A stretch of 46,582 nucleotides of DNA from a virus, in IMG/VR virus record IMGVR_UViG_3300032087_002512, positions 1 through 46,582 of that record; one strand, given 5' to 3'. Below are positions 13,707 through 20,829 of the stretch, in pieces (positions within the stretch are counted from its first letter, which is position 1; every line of letters starts with the position of its first letter). The position numbers were made by a program, and so were the translations under genes. The notes beneath the pieces were generated by a model. It was not told where the DNA came from. It was given only the letters and a program-made list of their open reading frames with translations, and ran no database searches.

Positions 13707-14311
13707 TTAACGTAGATAAGGTTCCCGCTCGTGACTGGAACCTGTACTTCGGTGGAGTGTATATGCAATACAGGGGTACACTTGCATATGTGCGCCCCTA
13801 TGCCTATCAGGACCCAGAGGAAGGGAGGACGCGCACTACACTCCGAGTACAACGAGAGGGGATGAAGGACAAGTTCCTCTGGCGCAAGGGTGACCTCAAG
13901 GAGCTGCTGGTGTGGTGGCCTCGTGCTGGGGCCTACAACATCAGAGGCTCGGCGGTGTACGTGGCACGTAAGGCAACTCGGTCAATGAAGAAGTCCTGTT
14001 GCCCAGACTCTCACTACTACGTGAAGTGGGGAGCGCAGGGGATGAGTCCGGCGCGGTACTTGACCCTGAAGAACCACCACTTCGATACATGGGAGGCCGC
14101 GAAGCAAGCCATAGACAATGGCAAGCACGCTAGGGCACTGTCCCGTAACCTGATCGTGGCCAACTCGGCTGCGAAAGGGGTGTACCAACTGGTCTACCGA
14201 GGTGATGAGGTAGGTACACTGGAGGGGAGTGATTACCACCCACTGAATGAGCTATCACCACTTACAAAGCTGGTGTATCAAGAACTAATAGAGGAGGGAG
14301 TTGTATGCTAA
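13703..14311 (+). CDS. Unknown protein between the two amidoligases
   Basis: A 202-residue protein from ATG 13703 overlapping the previous stop (ATGA) and the next start by seven bases, so it is tightly part of the operon. It starts MINVDKVPARDWNLYFGG and is rich in Tyr, Trp and Arg, with a CC pair (KKSCCPDSHYYVKW) and a helical stretch HFDTWEAAKQAIDNGKHAR. No known domain was recognised. Because it is locked between two ligases, it is a good candidate for a dedicated partner or acceptor of the reaction; this is inference. Confidence 0.75.
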   Translation: MINVDKVPARDWNLYFGGVYMQYRGTLAYVRPYAYQDPEEGRTRTTLRVQREGMKDKFLWRKGDLKELLVWWPRAGAYNIRGSAVYVARKATRSMKKSCCPDSHYYVKWGAQGMSPARYLTLKNHHFDTWEAAKQAIDNGKHARALSRNLIVANSAAKGVYQLVYRGDEVGTLEGSDYHPLNELSPLTKLVYQELIEEGVVC

Positions 14312-15234
14312 ACTGGGACCAGCAAATAGGTCCGATGCTTGGTCTACGTATGCGGTACCCCGAGCTACGGCTTGGGATTGAGCTAGAGTACGAGCGCTAT
14401 CATGGGGACTTCCCAGAGCTAGCGTGGTGGAGTTGTGAACGTGATGCGTCCCTACGGAACGGAGGGGTTGAGTACATTAGCAATCCCCTGCTGCCCGAGG
14501 ATCTCGACGAAGCACTGGACGAGGTACAAGAGTCCATTGACGATAATCAACTCGAGGCCTCGTGGCGGTGCGGAGGGCACACCCACGTGAACGCAATGTA
14601 CTGGACGTTCAAAGAGCTACTCACGTACACTACGCTGTATGCTCTGGTTGAGCCGTATATATTCGGGAACTTTGCTCCGGGTAGGGAGTCTAACCACTTC
14701 TGCGTACCCTTGTGGAGTAACCACCAACTGATTGACAGGCTAGCCCACGATGCGGTGAGGCTGCGCGCTAAGAAGGGAATGGCGCACTCGCTACAGTTGC
14801 TTGGGTGCAACAAGTACTCTGCGCTGAACTTCAAGCCCCTCAAGGTGCTGGGCACAATAGAGTTCAGGCATATACCGAGTACAACGAACATGGCTGTCAT
14901 ACAGAACTGGTGTGCGTTCCTGATGCGTAGTGTGGCGTATGCCAAGACGTTCAGGGACCCAGAGTCGGTAGTTGCGGCATATGAGGACAACGGCATAGAG
15001 AATATGCTGGAGAACCTCGGCCTTCACACGTGTGAGATTGACAGGGAGACTACCAAGGATGCGTACATCGCGGCCAACATGGTGGTAGGACACGACCCGC
15101 GCAAGTGGCAGGACTTGGACTGGACTATGCCAGAACCATTGGAGTGGAGGGATGAATTGCTCGACATCCTAGCGATAGAAGAAGAGTTTGAAATAGAAGA
15201 TTACCACCCAGACTTAGATGAGGAGAGAATGTAA
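14305..15234 (+). CDS. Amidoligase, second COOH-NH2 ligase (Amidoligase_2-like)
   Basis: A 309-residue protein with the amidoligase motifs in order: LGIELEYERY (about residues 19-28), GGHTHVNAMYW (about 90-100) and GTIEFRHIPSTTN (about 188-200). The ExE and HxH plus E-x-R pattern matches the putative amidoligase family (PF12224) and differs from the first ligase, so two different amide bonds or successive steps are likely. The C-terminal 60 residues are acidic. Palindrome site 9 lies inside, encoding HTCE. GGAGG stands upstream of the start. Confidence 0.85.
   Translation: MLNWDQQIGPMLGLRMRYPELRLGIELEYERYHGDFPELAWWSCERDASLRNGGVEYISNPLLPEDLDEALDEVQESIDDNQLEASWRCGGHTHVNAMYWTFKELLTYTTLYALVEPYIFGNFAPGRESNHFCVPLWSNHQLIDRLAHDAVRLRAKKGMAHSLQLLGCNKYSALNFKPLKVLGTIEFRHIPSTTNMAVIQNWCAFLMRSVAYAKTFRDPESVVAAYEDNGIENMLENLGLHTCEIDRETTKDAYIAANMVVGHDPRKWQDLDWTMPEPLEWRDELLDILAIEEEFEIEDYHPDLDEERM
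15024..15035. promoter_or_regulatory. Dispersed palindrome TCACACGTGTGA, site 9
   Basis: Perfect copy inside the second amidoligase gene, read as H-T-C-E. Confidence 0.8.
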
Positions 15235-15235
15235 T

Positions 15236-16684
15236 ATGTGCGGAATAGTAGGATACATTTCAATGAAGGACAGCGACCATGTCCATGCTAAGCGACACTT
15301 CAGTGATTACGCGCTTATGCTTGATACGTTGCGTGGTAACGATTCCACAGGGATCATACGTGTGAACAACGACTTTGATGTTCATACAAACCACACGACC
15401 ATGTCAGGGCGTAAGTACGTTCACTCTGTCGCTTACGACTCGTGGATGGCTGAGCGGGATAGCTGGGCGTTCATCGGGCACAACCGGGCAGCGACTGCCG
15501 GATCAGTGAAGCTCGAGAACGCCCACCCGTTCACATTCGGTGACGTGACGATGGTACATAACGGTACATTGTGGCAGGGCGGCAAGTCCATGCCGGGGTA
15601 CGACCCCAAGCTAGAAGTGGACTCAATGCAGATAGCCCGAGCCCTGTCAGAGACAGACTGTGACGCTGCTGCGGTGTCCAAGCTCTTTGAGAAGATAGAC
15701 GGGAGCTTCTGTCTGGTGTGGGTAGATCGACGGGATGGGTCAGTGAACATGGCTCGTAACTCGTCACGGCCCTTACACTTCGCGTACAACCGCGCCAAGA
15801 ACCTGATGTGGTTCATGTCCGACGGTACACACCTTCATGCAATTTCACGGTCTATGGAGAAGTCCTCGGGTGCGATAGATACTATCTACCAGATGGACAA
15901 GCAGAAGATCCTGAAGTTCAAGAAGGGAAACATGGTACCGGAGGTTACTGGCTTCGTCCCTTTCGTTCGACCCGCAGTCACTTACAATACAGCCACCAAA
16001 GTGGACAGTGGGAAAGCCCTCGCGGTAGCAACACAAAGGTGGCAGGACAACATACGGAAGGCAAATGGGGCACACTCTACGGAGACTGGCACAGATTCTG
16101 GAACTAAGGCCATGATTAACGGCCACCGCCGGATTGTGCCCAAGAATCACATAGATGTGCTGGGCCAGTACTTCGACGTAGATGGGGACACCATACTGAG
16201 GTTCGAGCCGGAGACATGGATGGAGATGGCCAACAAGCAATGTGTTGTGACCGGGCTGTTCTCCCATCCAAAGTGGGGGGACTCAGTGTGGCCAATGACC
16301 CTGTACAACGTACCCCTGGTGATAGTGAACGCTTACTGTGACTATGCGTGGGGTGTGAAGGCTAAAGGAGTAACATCCTGTGGGTCTGACTTCGAGTACG
16401 GGTCGGTGGTGTCCATGCTAGGTGAGCTGTACTGCTACGACTGGCGTACAATATCGCCTGACGAGCAAACTCACACGTGTGAAGAAGAGGTTGAGGAGCT
16501 GGTGGTAGGGCCTGATGAGACTCTGATGGACAAGACAGAGTGTATGCAGTTGATAGCGAAAGGGTGCATACAATGTAACGGAATCATATCGTGGGAGGAT
16601 AGGTCATTCTCCACCATAGTGAACGAAGGTCGGGATGTGCTCTGTCCGGGGTGCTCCGATGAATGGAAGAGGGAGGTAGTATGA
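15236..16684 (+). CDS. Class II glutamine amidotransferase with C-terminal zinc ribbon
   Basis: A 482-residue protein starting MCGIVGYIS, with Cys2 as the N-terminal nucleophile after Met removal, then RGNDSTG, HNRAATAGSVKLENAHPF, HNGTL and EVDS, all hallmarks of Ntn-type GATase II domains (residues 2 to about 230). These release ammonia from glutamine. No synthase domain of the GlmS, PurF or AsnB kind follows. Instead about 170 unassigned residues lead to a C-terminal pair of CxxC motifs (CIQCNG and CPGCSD), a probable zinc ribbon. AGGAGAG precedes ATG 15236 by nine bases. It likely supplies ammonia to, or transfers glutamine-derived groups for, the ligases next to it. Confidence 0.88.
   Translation: MCGIVGYISMKDSDHVHAKRHFSDYALMLDTLRGNDSTGIIRVNNDFDVHTNHTTMSGRKYVHSVAYDSWMAERDSWAFIGHNRAATAGSVKLENAHPFTFGDVTMVHNGTLWQGGKSMPGYDPKLEVDSMQIARALSETDCDAAAVSKLFEKIDGSFCLVWVDRRDGSVNMARNSSRPLHFAYNRAKNLMWFMSDGTHLHAISRSMEKSSGAIDTIYQMDKQKILKFKKGNMVPEVTGFVPFVRPAVTYNTATKVDSGKALAVATQRWQDNIRKANGAHSTETGTDSGTKAMINGHRRIVPKNHIDVLGQYFDVDGDTILRFEPETWMEMANKQCVVTGLFSHPKWGDSVWPMTLYNVPLVIVNAYCDYAWGVKAKGVTSCGSDFEYGSVVSMLGELYCYDWRTISPDEQTHTCEEEVEELVVGPDETLMDKTECMQLIAKGCIQCNGIISWEDRSFSTIVNEGRDVLCPGCSDEWKREVV
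15354..15365. promoter_or_regulatory. One-mismatch variant of the dispersed palindrome
   Basis: TCATACGTGTGA differs from the 12-bp palindrome at one base (T for C). It lies inside the glutamine amidotransferase gene and is read as I-R-V-N, the same frame as most coding copies. It may be a decayed or weak site. Confidence 0.4.
16471..16482. promoter_or_regulatory. Dispersed palindrome TCACACGTGTGA, site 10
   Basis: Perfect copy inside the glutamine amidotransferase gene, read as H-T-C-E. Confidence 0.8.
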
Positions 16685-17475
16685 AGATTAGGTTTGAGCC
16701 ATACAAGCTCAAGTCAAAGAGCTGTCGTGCCATTGCGGATCACCTTGGAGTACTCCGCACTACTCCTAGGCAGGTCCGTAGGCATGGTGACTTTGACGTA
16801 ATCATTAACTGGGGCTCATCTCAGAGGAGGTTCCCAAATGCAAGATACATCAACGATCCAGAAGCCGTGGAACACGCTAGTGATAAGAAAGCCTCTTTTA
16901 AGGTTTTCAAGTGTAGTGGAGTACCATGCCCTGATTGGACAACTGATGCGGCTGTCGCATCTCAGTGGAGAGAAGATGGGCTGGTCATTGTTGCGCGAGT
17001 GCTTCTACGTGCAAACCAAGGACGAGGCATTGTTATTAGTAGTATCGGAAATGGCATCCCGCTCCCGGCTGCGCCACTCTATACTGTGTACAATAAGAAG
17101 GCCGAGGAGTACAGAGTTCACGTCATGGCGGGAGAGGTTATCGACGTGGCTCAGAAGAAAAAGAAGAGGGAGGTAGATAATGAAGAAGTCGATTACCAAA
17201 TACGTAGTTATGATAATGGCTGGGTGTTCTGCCGTGATGGAGTGGACTGTCCTCAGCCTGTACGTGATGCTGCTGTTGCCGCTGTCAGTTGTCTTGGTCT
17301 TGATTTTGGGGCTGTTGATGTTGGCTGGAACCTTAAGCGAGAGTCTGCATTCGTATTTGAGGTCAACACGGCTCCGGGTATTGAGGGGACTACACTCGAG
17401 CGATACAACGAAGGACTGCGAGCTTTACTGCCAGCACTCAGAACTGGACGCTATGCAACGAGGAGAGCACAATGA
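16681..17475 (+). CDS. ATP-grasp ligase
   Basis: A 264-residue ATP-grasp enzyme. The ATP-binding loop lies around residues 110-120 (RANQGRGIVIS), a middle motif is YRVHVMAGEVIDVAQKKKKR, and the metal-binding end is LDFGAVDVGWN followed by FVFEVNTAPGIEG, where the E-x-N residues bind magnesium. Such enzymes (RimK or D-Ala-D-Ala ligase type) make peptide-like bonds through an acyl phosphate. Its ATG overlaps the stop of the amidotransferase gene as ATGA. With the two amidoligases it gives three ATP-dependent amide-forming enzymes in one operon. The substrate is unknown. Confidence 0.88.
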   Translation: MKIRFEPYKLKSKSCRAIADHLGVLRTTPRQVRRHGDFDVIINWGSSQRRFPNARYINDPEAVEHASDKKASFKVFKCSGVPCPDWTTDAAVASQWREDGLVIVARVLLRANQGRGIVISSIGNGIPLPAAPLYTVYNKKAEEYRVHVMAGEVIDVAQKKKKREVDNEEVDYQIRSYDNGWVFCRDGVDCPQPVRDAAVAAVSCLGLDFGAVDVGWNLKRESAFVFEVNTAPGIEGTTLERYNEGLRALLPALRTGRYATRRAQ

Positions 17476-17768
17476 AGAATAAGGTAACTGAAGCTATCCG
17501 TACTCTGGATGAGCACGCAAACAGTATGGACGATGATACTCTTAGAGTGCTCGTTGCTACGGGATATGGCTATATGCAGATACTCAGTGTCTATGAGGCG
17601 GATGGCAACCTAGTAGTAGATGTGGAACACGAGGAAGAGGGTACGGCAGACTACGGTACGTTCGCTGCGGCGTACTGTATGGGAGCCATGGCACATGGAG
17701 CAACAAAGGAAGAGGCACGTAGGGAACTACAGCAGGCATGGAAGGACTACTGCGGGTGTACAACATGA
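17472..17768 (+). CDS. Hypothetical acidic protein after the ATP-grasp gene
   Basis: A 98-residue acidic protein (MKNKVTEAIRTLDEHANSMD) with a central beta-rich part (VDVEHEEEGTADYG) and a C-terminal helix ending DYCGCTT. GAGGAGA lies upstream and the start overlaps the previous stop (ATGA). A small acidic protein with a C-terminal exposed stretch next to peptide ligases could in principle be a carrier or acceptor, but there is no recognised carrier motif. Function unknown. Confidence 0.7.
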   Translation: MKNKVTEAIRTLDEHANSMDDDTLRVLVATGYGYMQILSVYEADGNLVVDVEHEEEGTADYGTFAAAYCMGAMAHGATKEEARRELQQAWKDYCGCTT

Positions 17769-18004
17769 GTGACCTGATTGAAACAGTTGCTTTTGGTGGG
17801 CGGCACACCCCAACACAAGTACTTATTGATGCGCTCAATAATGCTGAGACATTTAAGTGCTGTGTGGTGGTGTACTTGGATGATGAGGATTATGTGCAAA
17901 CCACATGGTCTGATGGCTCAATGCTTATGCGTATAGGCATGATGGATGTAGCAAAACTAAGAATGCTTGACGCAAGCGAAGAGCAGGAGAAAGACTATGA
18001 ATGA
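17765..18004 (+). CDS. Hypothetical protein
   Basis: A 79-residue protein from ATG 17765, overlapping the previous stop (ATGA). It begins MSDLIETVAFGGRHTPTQ and contains FKCCVVVYLDDEDYVQTTW, probably a small alpha/beta fold. The next gene begins with the similar MNDLIERL, but the rest is not alike. No family recognised. It is part of the unbroken early operon behind the ATP-grasp gene. Confidence 0.65.
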   Translation: MSDLIETVAFGGRHTPTQVLIDALNNAETFKCCVVVYLDDEDYVQTTWSDGSMLMRIGMMDVAKLRMLDASEEQEKDYE

Positions 18005-18383
18005 CCTGATTGAAAGACTGCATGACCACGGCAAATACAAAGCCGCTGACTTTCGCATGATTGTTCGTGAAGCAGCCGACGCACTGGAAACCAAGGACCA
18101 GCGTATCAAGCGCCTTGAGGGTGATTTACAAGTTACGCGACTACAAAGGGACGCGAGAGTAGTGTCCGAGTTTGTGGTAGATGAAGCGGTAAAAGCAGAG
18201 ATCGAACGGCTGCGGGCTGTATTAGATGCCGAGGCGCGGAATAGGGTGCGCATCCTCGACGAGCAAGAGGCAGAGATCGAGCGCCTTGAGGCTGTAGTGG
18301 ATGCGGCGCGGGAGATTGTCGAGGGACCGCACAAAAACTGGCCTAAGTTACACGATGCACTAGCAGCACTGGAGGATAAGTGA
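17997..18383 (+). CDS. Coiled-coil protein
   Basis: A 128-residue protein from ATG 17997, overlapping the previous gene by eight bases. After a short N-terminal part (MNDLIERLHDHGKYKAADF) it shows heptad-rich sequence (ALETKDQRIKRLEGDLQV, AEIERLRAVLDAEARNR, AEIERLEAVVDAAREI), a long two-part coiled coil. Proteins of this type are common as accessory early products in phages. No catalytic motif. Function unknown. Confidence 0.7.
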   Translation: MNDLIERLHDHGKYKAADFRMIVREAADALETKDQRIKRLEGDLQVTRLQRDARVVSEFVVDEAVKAEIERLRAVLDAEARNRVRILDEQEAEIERLEAVVDAAREIVEGPHKNWPKLHDALAALEDK

Positions 18384-18565
18384 GATACTTCACACGTGTG
18401 AAAGATTTACATAACAACAAGATCGGGACGGTACTCGACCACCTCTCCGTGCAGTTCACGGCGGAGTTCGACGATAAAGTCCGATTCTTCTTCTATAACG
18501 ATAAGGGGCTCACCTACGAGCCGATAATGGAGAACGAACATGGCAAAACAGATCACAGTAAATAA
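18380..18565 (+). CDS. Hypothetical protein with a GTG start
   Basis: A 61-residue protein from GTG 18380, overlapping the previous TGA as GTGA, with GGAGG four bases upstream. It reads MRYFTRVKDLHNNKIGTVLD, has a beta-rich look resembling a small SH3-like barrel (KIGTVLDHLSVQFTAEFDD), and carries palindrome site 11 as TRVK. No family recognised. Confidence 0.6.
   Translation: MRYFTRVKDLHNNKIGTVLDHLSVQFTAEFDDKVRFFFYNDKGLTYEPIMENEHGKTDHSK
18390..18401. promoter_or_regulatory. Dispersed palindrome TCACACGTGTGA, site 11
   Basis: Perfect copy (14-bp extended palindrome TTCACACGTGTGAA) inside the beginning of the 61-residue gene, read as T-R-V-K. Last copy before a 7.4-kb gap covering the replication genes. 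Confidence 0.8.
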
Positions 18566-18746
18566 CTATACTTATAGTTCTATTGCGTCTGCTTGGCGGG
18601 CGCTGGCACCAGTGGATGATTATGGTAAAATCCTGCCCCTCATCACGGTACGGTGGCGTTTGAAACACGGCTGGGACGGATGGCATGCGTTTACAACACC
18701 ACCAATCGACCCTAAAATACGTAGGAATTACAAAGAGTTACGATAA
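18540..18746 (+). CDS. Hypothetical protein before the primase gene
   Basis: A 68-residue protein beginning MAKQITVNNYTYSSIASAWR and containing TVRWRLKHGWDGWHAF. The pattern of a small YSSIxxAW helix followed by a WRLKxGW turn resembles short DNA-binding modules found beside homing endonucleases (NUMOD/AP2-like), but the match is by impression only. It overlaps the previous gene by 26 bases and is the last gene before the proposed promoter at 18751. Confidence 0.6.
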   Translation: MAKQITVNNYTYSSIASAWRALAPVDDYGKILPLITVRWRLKHGWDGWHAFTTPPIDPKIRRNYKELR

Positions 18747-18750
18747 GCAC

Positions 18751-18788
18751 CTAAGAAAGTAGGACTCTCAGGATATATACTACTATAG
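18751..18788 (+). promoter_or_regulatory. Phage bipartite promoter P1, before the primase-helicase genes
   Basis: CTAAGA (18751-18756), ten bases, then the 22-base block 18767-18788 containing GGATATATACTACTATAG. The block is identical to that at 20798-20819. AGGAGG overlaps and immediately follows the block and ATG 18799 comes ten bases after it, so the leader would be only about a dozen bases if transcription starts near 18788. This is a strong repeated element; use by the phage sigma factor is inferred. Confidence 0.75.
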
Positions 18789-18798
18789 GAGGTCGCTT

Positions 18799-19614
18799 AT
18801 GAGTAGATCAGTTGACGTGATGTACATGGCATCTGACCTTGAACCCGGAGAGACTCTGAGGGACGTGTGCCCCAGATGTAATGGTGGGGCATCAAGAGAA
18901 AGTAGTCTCACAATCACTCTCGATTACGATGGGGGTGTAGTATGGAATTGCTTCCGTGATAGATGCGATGAGAAAGGGAGAAGTGGTGGGACAGGTGTGC
19001 CCAGAGATACTGTACCACGTAAGAAAGTAGTAAAGAGATTTGAAGGTACAACAGTTCCACTCAGTGATAGGTTAGCTAATATACTCCGTACTAAATGGGG
19101 TGTGGTTGACCCACCGTACTGGTACTGGACGAACGACTACGGTGGACGTGTAGCTATGTCTATACGTAGTCCTAAATACATACACCGTGGATGGGTGCTA
19201 CGTGATATACGTGGTGTAGCCCGGAGCAAAGCACTTACATACATAGAACCCGACGAGGTACAAATGTCATGGTACAAAGTAAACACGAATGCACCGACTG
19301 TGGTGGTCGAAGATATCCCTTCGGCTGTGAGGGTCGCTTCGAATGGTGTCAATGCAGTAGCACTACTGGGGACACTGGTGAACGAGGAGAAGGCGATAGA
19401 ACTGAGGGAGTATGCGTCGATGCCTATAGTTATTGCGTTGGACCAAGACGCGACACTAAAGGCGTTCCGAATTGCTCGTGAGTACGGGCTGTTGTGGGAT
19501 GACTACGAGATACTCCCGTTACAAAAGGACTTCAAGGATATGACCGACGAAGAAATACAAACCAAACTAGGAATACAATATGAGAGAGAAGCATGTACTA
19601 TCGTCAGCAATTAA
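18799..19614 (+). CDS. DNA primase (zinc ribbon plus TOPRIM)
   Basis: A 271-residue protein matching the primase half of T7 gp4. Residues about 20-60 form a zinc ribbon (DVCPRCNGG and NCFRDRCDEKG, four cysteines). The TOPRIM region has VVVEDIPSAVRVAS (conserved Glu) and IVIALDQDATLKAF (DxD). It would make RNA primers on ssDNA for lagging-strand synthesis. The helicase is a separate gene downstream, overlapping by 35 bases, unlike the fused T7 gp4. AGGAGG lies seven bases before ATG 18799. Confidence 0.9.
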   Translation: MSRSVDVMYMASDLEPGETLRDVCPRCNGGASRESSLTITLDYDGGVVWNCFRDRCDEKGRSGGTGVPRDTVPRKKVVKRFEGTTVPLSDRLANILRTKWGVVDPPYWYWTNDYGGRVAMSIRSPKYIHRGWVLRDIRGVARSKALTYIEPDEVQMSWYKVNTNAPTVVVEDIPSAVRVASNGVNAVALLGTLVNEEKAIELREYASMPIVIALDQDATLKAFRIAREYGLLWDDYEILPLQKDFKDMTDEEIQTKLGIQYEREACTIVSN

Positions 19615-20785
19615 AGACAGGCAAGCCTTCAACACAATCGTCGATCATGTGGAGCGTGACGACTTCAGCGAACAAGGATGGGTCGTATGGACCGGCGTAT
19701 CTGACTACTACGATGCCGATGCCGGTGCAGTCTGTGTTGATGCCGACATCCTCGGGGATAGTATTGCCCGGACGATCATGGCAGATAAACACAAGGACAT
19801 GTTCCGCAATCTCATCAGCGGTCTTGCAGAGCAGGATACATCTCCAGCCAACGTGGTCAGGGACTACCTTGCGACTAAGCGAGAGCTTGTCGGTCAACGC
19901 CTTGCGGCAGCGATACTGGCGGGAGAAGGCACGGACACACTACTTGATGAATACACCGACCTACTGGTACGCGACTCCCTCGACCAAGAAGAGGCAGAAG
20001 AAGCACGAAGAGGGTACTCAGTCATCGACCTCTGTACTGAAGGGTTTGATCCAGCTAACCTTATTCGTGTTAGCCCTGAGTCTCTTAACGAGAGGCTTGG
20101 TGGGGGTGTTAAGCCGGGGCATCACCTGATCCTGTTCGCTCGACCAGAGATGGGCAAGACGATGATGACCATAGAGATGATGGCCGGGTTCGCTCGGCAG
20201 GGGTTGACGGTGCTGTACATAGGTAACGAGGACCCGATAGACGATATCAACATGAGGATAGTGAACAGATTAAGTGGACTCACAAAAGAGAAGGTCATGC
20301 AGGACCCTCAGCTAGCCGATACAACAGTCCGTGAATACGGATACGAGAACATCATTCTCAAGGCACTGGCTCCGGGGTCACCGCGTGAGATAACCTCACT
20401 CATTGAAGAGTACCAACCAGATGTGCTGGTGTTGGACCAGCTCCGCAACCTCAACATGGGTCAGGACAACTACGTGCTGAAACTTGAAGAGGCAGCAACT
20501 GCTGCACGAACGTGGGCCAAACGATACTCTTGCGTGGTGGTGAGTGTAACACAGGCTGGCGACAGTGCCTCGGGCAAGGCGGTACTTGACCTTGGGGACG
20601 TGGACTATTCCAACACCGGCATTCCTGCACAGGCAGACGTGATGATTGGACTTGGGGCAAGCGAGGCACAGCGCAACGCCGGGGAGCTTATGATATCCCT
20701 GCCCAAGAACAAGGTGAGCGGGTGCCACGAGTGGTTCGCATGTACAACTGAGCCACAATTAAGTAAAATACTACCGCTGGGCTAA
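19580..20785 (+). CDS. Replicative DNA helicase (DnaB/gp4 type)
   Basis: A 401-residue RecA-fold helicase. The Walker A loop is ARPEMGKTMMT (about residues 190-200) after the strand HHLILF, and Walker B is VLVLDQLRN. VVVSVTQAGDSASGK fits the later sensor (H4-like) motif. The N-terminal 140 residues are helical. It unwinds DNA at the fork as a hexamer and likely pairs with the separate primase encoded just upstream, overlapping by 35 bases. AGGA precedes ATG by eight bases. Its stop is followed by the P2 promoter element. Confidence 0.92.
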   Translation: MREKHVLSSAIKDRQAFNTIVDHVERDDFSEQGWVVWTGVSDYYDADAGAVCVDADILGDSIARTIMADKHKDMFRNLISGLAEQDTSPANVVRDYLATKRELVGQRLAAAILAGEGTDTLLDEYTDLLVRDSLDQEEAEEARRGYSVIDLCTEGFDPANLIRVSPESLNERLGGGVKPGHHLILFARPEMGKTMMTIEMMAGFARQGLTVLYIGNEDPIDDINMRIVNRLSGLTKEKVMQDPQLADTTVREYGYENIILKALAPGSPREITSLIEEYQPDVLVLDQLRNLNMGQDNYVLKLEEAATAARTWAKRYSCVVVSVTQAGDSASGKAVLDLGDVDYSNTGIPAQADVMIGLGASEAQRNAGELMISLPKNKVSGCHEWFACTTEPQLSKILPLG

Positions 20786-20819
20786 GATATGGGTATGCTC
20801 AGGATATATACTACTATAG
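20782..20819 (+). promoter_or_regulatory. Phage bipartite promoter P2, before the sigma factor gene
   Basis: CTAAGA (20782-20787), ten bases, then the 22-base block 20798-20819, identical to the block of P1. GAGGAG follows at once and ATG 20830 ten bases after the block. The element overlaps the helicase stop codon. Location in front of the phage sigma gene suggests autoregulation. Confidence 0.75.
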
Positions 20820-20829
20820 AGGAGAGTTA

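Noticed and set aside
18771-20819. T7-type RNA polymerase promoters (both 22-base blocks end in ACTACTATAG, like CACTATAG)
   Set aside because: No single-subunit RNA polymerase gene is visible in the genome. A conserved CTAAGA box at fixed distance upstream is not part of T7-type promoters, and the third copy at 8361 lacks the ACTATAG end. A sigma-type promoter explains all three better.
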